DNA from: Planctomycetota bacterium
Lineage (GTDB): Bacteria > Planctomycetota > UBA1135
Reading direction: 5' to 3'
Assembly: GCA_002746235.1 (NCBI GenBank)
Contig: NVWJ01000006.1
Location: 190,254 to 195,780 of the forward strand
Length of the DNA stretch: 5,527 bases
Shown: piece after piece, positions 1-5,390 of the stretch
How positions within the stretch are numbered: the first letter of the stretch is position 1
Layout: each line of letters begins with the position of its first letter
Notes under the pieces: model-generated
What the model saw: the letters and a program-made list of their open reading frames with translations, nothing else
What the model was told of the DNA's origin: nothing
Databases searched by the model: none
Made by a program: the position numbers and the translations under genes

Positions 1-641
1 GAATTCCCAGGGTTAATCGCAGCATCGGTCTGCAACATGCCACGAAACTGCTGCTGCCTTCGTGCCGCACGGGAGGTGATAGCTACATCGCGTTGCACGC
101 CAGACAAAATCCCGGAGGTCAGCGAGTGGGTGTGGCCATAGGCCGTTCCAATGGCAATCACCTTTTCCCCAATAAGAAGTTTGTCCGGATCCGCCATGGT
201 GATCGCAGTGTACGGCCCCTTTTCATAGATCTTCAGGAGTGCTAAATCCCATTCGGTATCTATGCTGTAAATCCTTGCCACCACTTCCTTGTCTTGGTCG
301 CCATCTAGAAAAGTTAGAGTGATTAGGAGGTCGTCCGCAGTCAACCGGCCCTCTGGCTGCACCACGTGGGCGTTGGTTATCACGAAACCGCGCGCGTCTA
401 CGACCACACCAGCGCCTTGACTAATCGGAGCACCAAGCTGACCTAAAAAATCCGTTGGGCTAGTCAGGGATCCGGAAATCAACTTTTCATAGACGTCAAC
501 GCTCACAACACTTGCGCCAACTTGCTGATAAACCCGCGCCTCGGTTGTCCAACGCTCTCCATAGACCTCAGCCAGTCCAGCATCTTCCACTAGTTGTTGG
601 GACAGGGACATGCCGAGTGGGAGTAGGAGTGCCAAAAGCAT
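1..641 (-). CDS. HtrA/Deg-like exported trypsin-type serine protease (partial, C-terminus missing)
   Basis: I translated this from the reverse strand: ATG at 641-639, open to the left edge, 213 complete codons. Seen: a hydrophobic N-terminus (MLLALLLPLGMSLS, then QQ) that looks like a signal peptide but lacks basic residues. The trypsin-like domain shows GAGVVVDARGFVITNAHVV with catalytic His about residue 92, EWDLALLKI with catalytic Asp about 132, an AIGTAYGH segment where many HtrA proteins have IGNPFG, and QTDAAINPGNS. The last Ser, about residue 214, is the catalytic serine; only the first two bases of its codon (TC) lie in the window. Family knowledge: S1C proteases act in the periplasm in protein quality control, usually with one or two C-terminal PDZ domains, which would lie outside this window. 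An in-frame stop at 677-675 and no other ATG, GTG or TTG before 641 support this start. Upstream SD is poor. It diverges from the glycoside hydrolase gene. Subfamily (DegP, DegQ or DegS) cannot be told. Confidence 0.9.
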   Translation of the reverse strand, partial: MLLALLLPLGMSLSQQLVEDAGLAEVYGERWTTEARVYQQVGASVVSVDVYEKLISGSLTSPTDFLGQLGAPISQGAGVVVDARGFVITNAHVVQPEGRLTADDLLITLTFLDGDQDKEVVARIYSIDTEWDLALLKIYEKGPYTAITMADPDKLLIGEKVIAIGTAYGHTHSLTSGILSGVQRDVAITSRAARRQQQFRGMLQTDAAINPGN

Positions 642-678
642 CAGACCCCAATGTACGCACTTTGAGGGTCCACGTTAA

Positions 679-692
679 CCAGGAAATCCTGG
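679..692. promoter_or_regulatory. Perfect palindrome in the divergent intergenic region (candidate operator)
   Basis: CCAGGA-AA-TCCTGG is a perfect 6-bp inverted repeat with a 2-bp centre, so a 14-bp dyad. It lies 37 bp from each of the two divergent starts, the protease at 641 and the glycoside hydrolase at 730, almost exactly in the middle. A site in this position could bind a dimeric regulator of both genes. No regulator is encoded nearby, and chance palindromes of this size do occur. No convincing sigma-70 promoter could be assigned on either strand in this gap. Confidence 0.35.
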
Positions 693-729
693 GTAGTTCC
701 AAGATGTTGAGTTACGATGACGCATTCCC

Positions 730-3093
730 ATGCTTTGCATCGCCCTCCTCGTATCCTTTGCTCTTTCAGCGCAAACTCCAACCAACATTGAGGTCACCGA
801 CACGGTGCTCCAAGATGGCATTACCCGATTTGGCGTTAACCTTGGCCACACCGAGAACTATGAGGCCTCGATTCTGAATGCCAACATCATTCCGAACCCT
901 GGTTTTGAAGCAGGACATTTCGCCATGGTTTCGCAGGCCGATTTAGGATCCACCGGTGACCACTGGATTCAGGACCATTGGCAGACCATGTGGAATAACG
1001 ACACCTTTGGTATTGGCCATCCGGTAGGGTTCTGGAATGGCGCCGAATTTGAAATCGTTTCAGGACCCTCGAAGGGACGCATCGGAACCGTTCTTGATTA
1101 CACCCACGACAACGGAGTGGGCAATTTCTTCCTAAACTCCAGCGGCTCGGATCCCGTTCAGGGCGATGTCATGTTCTTACGCATGCCGATTGCAGACATG
1201 CCCGAAGATGGCGACCTTGCGGTCATTGAAACGACCGATGCTCGGCCCGGCAGTCCGGGAGTGCAAAGCCTGCGTTTATCAGTGGACCCAACCCAACTTT
1301 GGCGAGGATCACGTATTTGGTATTTAGATACTCTTTGGAATAACCTGGCGACCAACTCTGGCAAGCTGCAATTGGTAGATGGAGATTGGCACTTCTCGGT
1401 ATGGGCCAAGGGCACTCAGCCAGGTGACAGCCTGCGCTTGAAACTGTATCGCTCCCAAGAAGCCACCTACATCGATGAGACCTTCCCGCTCACCACCTCA
1501 TGGCAACTCATTGAGCAGACCTACTCCTTGCCGGAAGGTAGCGATGACCCGCGCGCGTACACCGATCAAGAATCACACCCTATCTTGACCTTCAGCCTGC
1601 ACCTTGGAGGCGCTGGGCAAGAAGTCTTAATCGACGATTTGATCATGGAACGCGTGCATACCAATGATTTTGGTTTTGTCGATGAGGTCGTGCAAGGCTT
1701 ATTGGAACTAAACCCGGGAACCTTGCGTAATTGGTCGGGATTCTTCGGCACGAATCTTGCTCATGCGGTGGCTGATCCGTTTGCTGCTGGCTTTGTCAAC
1801 TTTCGCCCGAACAACCGCATCCCACAACTTTGGGATTATCGCTTGCACGAATTTTTAGGTCTTTGCGATCTAGTCGATGCCAATCCTTGGTACATCGTTC
1901 CAGTCACTTGGACTGAAGAAGATTTATTGGGTCTCATGGAATACCTCGGAGGTCCTGCGGATGGGGTTCACCCTTATGCCGATTTACGTGCAGCCCGCGG
2001 CCAAATTCTGCCGTGGACGACAGTCTTTGACACCATCCATTTGGAATTCGGCAATGAAGGTTGGGCGCGTGGGATTAACACCGACCCATTCTTTGGCGCT
2101 TCTCTTGGTGATGGCTACAACTTGGGGGCCATCGGCAATGACCGTTTCAACTTGCTGAAAGCTGCTCCTGAATACGATGCGTTGAAATTCGATTTGGTGA
2201 TTGGCGGACAACATGGTTGGGCGGGGCGGCAGAGCCATATTGAAGGTTCTTCTAGCGCACACGACACCATTGGCCTCGGTCCTTATTTCATGCGGATCTT
2301 GGATGACTTCGCCACTGATGAAGCTATTTACCAGCGGCTGTTCGCAACACCGATTGCTGAGGCGGCTCCCGGTGGTGGCATGCGCACTAGCCTGGACAAC
2401 ATTGCCACCTTTGGGCAAGGGACCAAGGTTCATGTTTATGAAATCAATTTTCATATGAACAAAGTTTTTGCGGCCAACCCGGCCCCAGCCGACTTGCGCA
2501 ACGATGTCATCACCGGCCAAGGCGGAGCACTTGCTTTGCCGTTAACCATGCTGACTTACATGCGCGAACTCGGAATAAAAACTCAACTCGCTTTCACGTA
2601 CGCGGGTTTCACTCAGCAAGCGGACGATGGCGAGTATTTACGCATGTGGGGCCTAGTGCGCGACATTCTGAAGACCGGGCGCAAACGTCCGACCTTCATG
2701 GGATTGACTTTGGCTAATCACGTCATGTTTGAAGACATGGTAGAAACTATTCAAAGCGGCAGCGACCCTGTCGTGAGCGTGACTCCAGGAAATGGCCTTA
2801 CTGCTAACGTAGATTTACATCTGGTGCAGTCTTTTTCCTTTCAGCAGGGTGCTAACCACTCGTTGATTCTGTTCAACCTTGACCTGACTAATCCGCAAGA
2901 TGTCATCATTGACACCAGTGGTCCAGTAGTCGGGCGTGCTTTCGCTGCTGGACTTGTTCCTGCAGACATCCATGCCGATAACGAAGATGAGGAACAGGTC
3001 ACGCGTCAACTGCGCGTACTCCCTGGTTTCCATGATGGGATGCCCATCACTCTGCCTCCGGCATCGATGATCGTGCTGCGGTGGCGCCAATAA
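730..3093 (+). CDS. Secreted putative clan GH-A glycoside hydrolase with N-terminal CBM-like jelly roll
   Basis: This encodes 787 residues. The first 15 (MLCIALLVSFALSAQ) resemble a short signal peptide cleaved after ALSA; there is no lipobox. Residues about 30-155 carry an N-terminal beta-rich region with NPGFE. Residues about 175-308 resemble a CBM4/9-type jelly roll (HFSVWAKG, then TSWQLIEQTY, then VLIDDLIMERV). Residues about 330-640 look like a (beta/alpha)8 barrel: LEFGNEGW gives a candidate acid/base Glu443, and VHVYEINFHM a candidate nucleophile Glu571. About 128 residues between them is similar to GH51/GH39-type enzymes. The C-terminus (about 690-787, with LILFNLDL and MIVLRW) fits a closing beta-sandwich domain. 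Inference: it hydrolyses a plant or microbial polysaccharide side chain outside the cytoplasm, possibly as an arabinofuranosidase; the substrate is unknown. ATG 730 is the only usable start, since an in-frame TGA lies at 718-720. No good SD precedes it. I do not recognise a named family. Confidence 0.82.
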   Translation: MLCIALLVSFALSAQTPTNIEVTDTVLQDGITRFGVNLGHTENYEASILNANIIPNPGFEAGHFAMVSQADLGSTGDHWIQDHWQTMWNNDTFGIGHPVGFWNGAEFEIVSGPSKGRIGTVLDYTHDNGVGNFFLNSSGSDPVQGDVMFLRMPIADMPEDGDLAVIETTDARPGSPGVQSLRLSVDPTQLWRGSRIWYLDTLWNNLATNSGKLQLVDGDWHFSVWAKGTQPGDSLRLKLYRSQEATYIDETFPLTTSWQLIEQTYSLPEGSDDPRAYTDQESHPILTFSLHLGGAGQEVLIDDLIMERVHTNDFGFVDEVVQGLLELNPGTLRNWSGFFGTNLAHAVADPFAAGFVNFRPNNRIPQLWDYRLHEFLGLCDLVDANPWYIVPVTWTEEDLLGLMEYLGGPADGVHPYADLRAARGQILPWTTVFDTIHLEFGNEGWARGINTDPFFGASLGDGYNLGAIGNDRFNLLKAAPEYDALKFDLVIGGQHGWAGRQSHIEGSSSAHDTIGLGPYFMRILDDFATDEAIYQRLFATPIAEAAPGGGMRTSLDNIATFGQGTKVHVYEINFHMNKVFAANPAPADLRNDVITGQGGALALPLTMLTYMRELGIKTQLAFTYAGFTQQADDGEYLRMWGLVRDILKTGRKRPTFMGLTLANHVMFEDMVETIQSGSDPVVSVTPGNGLTANVDLHLVQSFSFQQGANHSLILFNLDLTNPQDVIIDTSGPVVGRAFAAGLVPADIHADNEDEEQVTRQLRVLPGFHDGMPITLPPASMIVLRWRQ

Positions 3094-3102
3094 GTCTGGC
3101 TG

Positions 3103-3196
3103 CCTTCGGATGGTGGGCATTACAGGGCTTGAACCTGTGACCCCCTGAATGTCATTCAGGTGCTCTAGCCAACTGAGCTAAACGCCCAACCGAAGG
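3103..3196 (-). repeat. Inverted repeat clamping tRNA-Val (leader-trailer stem)
   Basis: CCTTCGG at 3103-3109 and CCGAAGG at 3190-3196 are perfect 7-bp complements flanking the tRNA-Val gene. In the minus-strand transcript the leader arm ends 2 nt before tRNA base G1, and the trailer arm begins 1 nt after the encoded CCA. A stem could therefore stack close to the acceptor stem of the precursor. It might affect RNase P and 3' processing; this is inference from the geometry. Confidence 0.5.
3111..3187 (-). tRNA. tRNA-Val, anticodon GAC
   Basis: The reverse strand folds as a complete 77-nt cloverleaf. The acceptor GGGCGTT pairs with AATGCCC, with one G-U pair. The D arm is GCTC/GAGC. The anticodon stem CCTGA/TCAGG encloses loop ATGACAT, so the anticodon is GAC, reading valine GUC and GUU. 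The T arm is ACAGG/CCTGT with loop TTCAAGC. The discriminator is A and CCA is encoded. The gene lies 18 nt downstream of the pcnB stop in the same direction, so it is probably cotranscribed with pcnB. Its 3' end is 17 bp from the end of the convergent glycoside hydrolase gene. A leader/trailer stem and an alternative leader hairpin overlap its ends. Confidence 0.96.
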
Positions 3197-3199
3197 GCG
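3183..3199 (-). promoter_or_regulatory. Potential hairpin overlapping the tRNA-Val 5' end
   Basis: The minus-strand RNA can form CGCCC-(UUCGGUU)-GGGCG, a 5-bp GC-only stem with a 7-nt loop, followed directly by UUU. The 3' arm is the first five bases of mature tRNA-Val, so this hairpin excludes the tRNA acceptor stem. It resembles a weak intrinsic terminator after pcnB or an alternative fold of the tRNA leader. The U tract is only three long, so real termination is doubtful. Confidence 0.35.
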
Positions 3200-3205
3200 G
3201 AAAGT

Positions 3206-4420
3206 TTAACTGTCTTTGCGCTTAAGGGAAAGGTCTTTCTCGCGCCAATCTTGGTAAATTTTCAAATCCCGACCCGATGCAATCAGGCGGAGTTTTAAGT
3301 AATCCATGGCGAGCGGAAACCACTCCTGCCCAGCCATGCCCTTGAAGTTCCAACGACGTTGTCCCTTGGAACCCAAAAACTCTGGAGGATCCAATCGCAG
3401 CTGCGCGGCAAGAATGCGGTTGGCAAAAGTCACTGCGAATCGAGGGAGCCGAGCACGCTGTTGAAATTCTCCAGTAAGCGCGGACGCCACCTGCGAGAAT
3501 TCGCTCACCCTTAAGGTCCTTCGTGCTGGATCGAATTCTTGCTCCACCCATGGGCCAAACAGGACCGCTAAGGAAAAAGCATAGTCAGTCTCAAAACCTT
3601 CCGCAGCCATTTGATCCAAGGCCTCAAAGCGTTTTCCAAGCTCCTGAGCATGCGCAGGATCTTGTTTGAGCCAGACCTGCAATTCCGGGATTAAGAATTT
3701 CTCTAAGCCTAAAGCCTGGACATCGTCCCAAACCCCGGCTGCTTGACGCGTGGCCAGCAAGCGAAAGACTTCCTCAGCCAAACGCGCGGGTGCTGATTCC
3801 GACAAGCGCTCCGCATGATTTTTGGCCGCACGAATCTCGGCATCGCCCGGACTAAGATCGAGTCGACGCATGAATTTAATCAACCGCAAAATGCGCACCG
3901 GATCCTCCGGGAAACGCACCTCTGGATCGCCAATCGTATGCAGCACACCAGCCTCGATATCGCGCATTCCATCCACCCAATCGACGATTTCTTCGGCCAC
4001 TGGATCCAAGAACAATCCATTGACCGTAAAGTCACGACGGTTGGCATCTTCCCAAGATGGGCCGTAGTCATTGTCGCGCGTGATGGTTTCCACTTCCTCG
4101 GTTTCCGTCTCCTCTGGAGCTGCGCGAAAAGTGGCGACTTCATAAAAGTCGCGGCCCATGTGCACATGCACAATTTTAAAACGTCGACCAATGATGCGTG
4201 AGCGGCGGAACAATCGCCGTACCTGATGGGGACGCGCTGCAGTTGCGATATCAAAGTCCTTTGGTCGGGAACCTAACAATAAGTCCCGTACACAACCTCC
4301 TACTAAATAGCTTTCAAAGCCTGCTTCTTGCAATTGGCGCACAATCGACACGGCCCGACGGTCTAAGTACCGCCGAGGAAACGGCAGCTTATAACGCTCG
4401 GCTTTCGGTGGCGAAGCCAT
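3206..4420 (-). CDS. pcnB: Poly(A) polymerase I family protein (PcnB-type class II nucleotidyltransferase)
   Basis: This encodes 404 residues. Family role: untemplated addition of A (PcnB) or CCA (tRNA nucleotidyltransferase) to RNA 3' ends in the cytoplasm; bacterial poly(A) tails promote RNA decay. Seen: the head-domain signature LVGGCVRDLLLG at about 39-50, catalytic DxD in KDFDIAT (Asp55, Asp57), GRRFKIVHVHMG followed by YEVATFR at about 78-99, RDNDYG about 115-120, RRDFTVNGLFLDP about 128-140, and PEDPVRILR about 171-179. The GRRFKIVHV/RDNDYG combination and the basic C-terminus (LSLKRKDS) look more like PcnB than a CCA-adding enzyme. All three tRNA genes here already encode CCA, which agrees. 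Its ATG overlaps the rsmG stop by one base (TAATG), so translational coupling is likely; no strong SD is visible. The length is in the usual range for the family. A CCA-adding or A-adding role remains possible. Confidence 0.9.
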   Translation of the reverse strand: MASPPKAERYKLPFPRRYLDRRAVSIVRQLQEAGFESYLVGGCVRDLLLGSRPKDFDIATAARPHQVRRLFRRSRIIGRRFKIVHVHMGRDFYEVATFRAAPEETETEEVETITRDNDYGPSWEDANRRDFTVNGLFLDPVAEEIVDWVDGMRDIEAGVLHTIGDPEVRFPEDPVRILRLIKFMRRLDLSPGDAEIRAAKNHAERLSESAPARLAEEVFRLLATRQAAGVWDDVQALGLEKFLIPELQVWLKQDPAHAQELGKRFEALDQMAAEGFETDYAFSLAVLFGPWVEQEFDPARRTLRVSEFSQVASALTGEFQQRARLPRFAVTFANRILAAQLRLDPPEFLGSKGQRRWNFKGMAGQEWFPLAMDYLKLRLIASGRDLKIYQDWREKDLSLKRKDS

Positions 4421-5121
4421 TAACTGTTGCGTCGACGAAGTTGCAAAGTAAAGCGATCGCCGCGGTCCGCGCTAAGGTTATAGCGGTCGACCTTACGCAA
4501 ATGCCAATTTTCTTCTAACTCGTCATTCTGTTCCCAATCGCGTTCCCAACTTGGGCCGGCCATGAGGAAAATATCGATACGCGGAACGCTTGGGCGGTAA
4601 AGCCTACGCAAAAACTTAGGTAGGGGTTCCACGGCGCGTGCTACCAAAAGATTCGCGCGCGGATCCACGCTACGAATGCTTTCTTCTCCTTGCGTCGCAT
4701 GGACATCCACATGCATAAACTCCATCGAGGCCGCGGCCTCTTTTAAGAATCCAGCCTTCTTGTTATTGCGCTCGCAAAGGTGGAAGTGACGCTCAGGAAA
4801 AATGCCTGCCCAAACTAAACCAGGGAGTCCACCGCCACAGCCCCAATCAAACAGAGTGGTGGCTTCTTTAGGTAGAAATCTAGCCGCCAACACACAATCC
4901 AAAATATGTGCCTCAATGAGCGTCGTCCAATCCTTCGCCCCGGTCAAGTTCGTCACCGTATTGGCGGACATGAGCAGGCGTCCATATTCCAGGATGGCAT
5001 GCAGCGACGCGTCGACCGGATCGACTATGGGCTTTAGGGCAGCACGTAGCAAATCGGTCGCTTCTTCAGGTGGGGCACTGATGCCCACTTCCTGTGGATC
5101 GGGAATTCCAGGAAAAGCCAT
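4420..5121 (-). CDS. rsmG: 16S rRNA (guanine527-N7)-methyltransferase RsmG
   Basis: This encodes 233 residues, somewhat longer than the usual 205-215 because of an N-terminal extension. The family uses S-adenosylmethionine to make m7G527 in 16S rRNA; its loss is known to give low-level streptomycin resistance. Seen: NLTGAKDW followed by LIEAHILDCVLAARFLP at about 58-84, the SAM-binding loop FDWGCGGGLPG at about 91-101, LCERNNKKAGFL at 115-126 with the acidic residue expected to contact SAM, and VARAVEPLPKFL at about 160-171. The ATG at 5121 lies only 10 nt after the encoded CCA of tRNA-Trp and has no SD. A later start, for example TTG at about codon 24 preceded by a GA-rich stretch, would give a more typical length, so the start is uncertain. 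The stop overlaps the pcnB start. Older name gidB. Confidence 0.94.
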   Translation of the reverse strand: MAFPGIPDPQEVGISAPPEEATDLLRAALKPIVDPVDASLHAILEYGRLLMSANTVTNLTGAKDWTTLIEAHILDCVLAARFLPKEATTLFDWGCGGGLPGLVWAGIFPERHFHLCERNNKKAGFLKEAAASMEFMHVDVHATQGEESIRSVDPRANLLVARAVEPLPKFLRRLYRPSVPRIDIFLMAGPSWERDWEQNDELEENWHLRKVDRYNLSADRGDRFTLQLRRRNS

Positions 5122-5131
5122 GACGACGAGA

Positions 5132-5209
5132 TGGCAGGGTAGGAAGGACTCGAACCCTCAACATTCGCATTTGGAATGCGACGCTCTAACCAATTGGAGC
5201 TACTACCCT
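5132..5209 (-). tRNA. tRNA-Trp, anticodon CCA
   Basis: This is a complete 78-nt cloverleaf. The acceptor AGGGTAG/CTACCCT is fully paired. The D arm is GCTC/GAGC. The anticodon stem TCGCA/TGCGA encloses loop TTCCAAA, so the anticodon is CCA, reading UGG. The T arm is GAGGG/CCTTC with one G-U pair and loop TTCGAGT. The discriminator is G, as in bacterial tRNA-Trp, and CCA is encoded. The D loop begins with C rather than the usual A14 (GCTC-CAATTGG), one base longer than the familiar E. coli form. It lies 34 nt after tRNA-Leu and 10 nt before rsmG, so it is probably processed from a common precursor. Confidence 0.96.
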
Positions 5210-5231
5210 GTCTATCTTGTTGTAAGAACCG

Positions 5232-5244
5232 ACCTATTATAGGT
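5232..5244 (-). promoter_or_regulatory. Consensus -10 (TATAAT) inside a palindrome between tRNA-Leu and tRNA-Trp
   Basis: ACCTAT-T-ATAGGT is a perfect 6-bp dyad around a single base. Read on the minus strand it contains TATAAT (5241-5236), a perfect sigma-70 -10 hexamer, placed to start transcription about 20 nt upstream of tRNA-Trp. The best -35 candidate is TTCGAA in the T loop of tRNA-Leu (5266-5261), which is weak and at a longer spacing than optimal. It may be an internal promoter for tRNA-Trp, rsmG and pcnB, or simply an AU-rich processing spacer. Confidence 0.35.
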
Positions 5245-5331
5245 GGTGCCGAGAGGGGGATTCGAACCCCCACGTCCGTAAAGGACACAGGCACCTGAAG
5301 CCTGCGCGTCTGCCAATTCCGCCACCTCGGC
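5244..5331 (-). tRNA. tRNA-Leu, anticodon CAG
   Basis: This is an 88-nt class II tRNA. The acceptor GCCGAGG pairs with TCTCGGC, with one G-U pair. The D region contains GGCGGAATTGGCAGACGC. The anticodon stem CAGGC/GCCTG encloses loop TTCAGGT, so the anticodon is CAG, reading CUG. The long variable arm has stem GTCC/GGAC. The T arm is GGGGG/CCCCC with loop TTCGAAT. The discriminator is A, as required for leucine tRNAs, and CCA is encoded. It is the first gene of the minus-strand cluster and diverges from smpB. Confidence 0.97.
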
Positions 5332-5354
5332 AAGCTGGTTTCTACGGCGCGCAT

Positions 5355-5382
5355 AAGATATCGCCCCCAGCGAAGGAAGCAA
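5355..5382 (-). promoter_or_regulatory. Candidate sigma-70 promoter for the tRNA-Leu cluster
   Basis: On the minus strand TTGCTT (5382-5377) and TATCTT (5360-5355) are separated by 16 bp, each matching four of six consensus bases. Transcription would start roughly 15-20 nt before the mature tRNA-Leu end. The -35 element lies on top of the smpB Shine-Dalgarno region, and the -10 overlaps TAAGAT (5354-5359), a possible plus-strand -10 for smpB. The two promoters may therefore compete. This is pattern matching only. Confidence 0.35.
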
Positions 5383-5390
5383 GTACCAAG

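Noticed and set aside
512..877. Open plus-strand frame overlapping both the protease start and the hydrolase start
   Set aside because: It overlaps two well-supported genes, has low-complexity proline/arginine composition, and shows no recognisable motif.
1984..2520. 178-codon minus-strand open frame inside the glycoside hydrolase gene
   Set aside because: It lies antisense to the region encoding the catalytic barrel, whose motifs are clearly coding on the plus strand; no domain is recognisable.
3082..3089. TGGCGCCA palindrome at the end of the hydrolase gene, as a possible terminator
   Set aside because: It is a bare 8-bp palindrome with no loop space and no U tract, and lies within coding sequence.
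3111..3187. tRNA-Val as an integration site for a genomic island
   Set aside because: No integrase gene, and no direct repeat of the tRNA 3' end was seen elsewhere in the window.
4198..4518. Plus-strand open frame across the rsmG/pcnB junction
   Set aside because: It is antisense to the two conserved genes, has no SD and no recognisable motif.
5034..5354. Minus-strand open frame spanning both tRNAs
   Set aside because: It is a translation of tRNA-Leu and tRNA-Trp and the rsmG start in another frame. Such tRNA-derived frames are common annotation errors.
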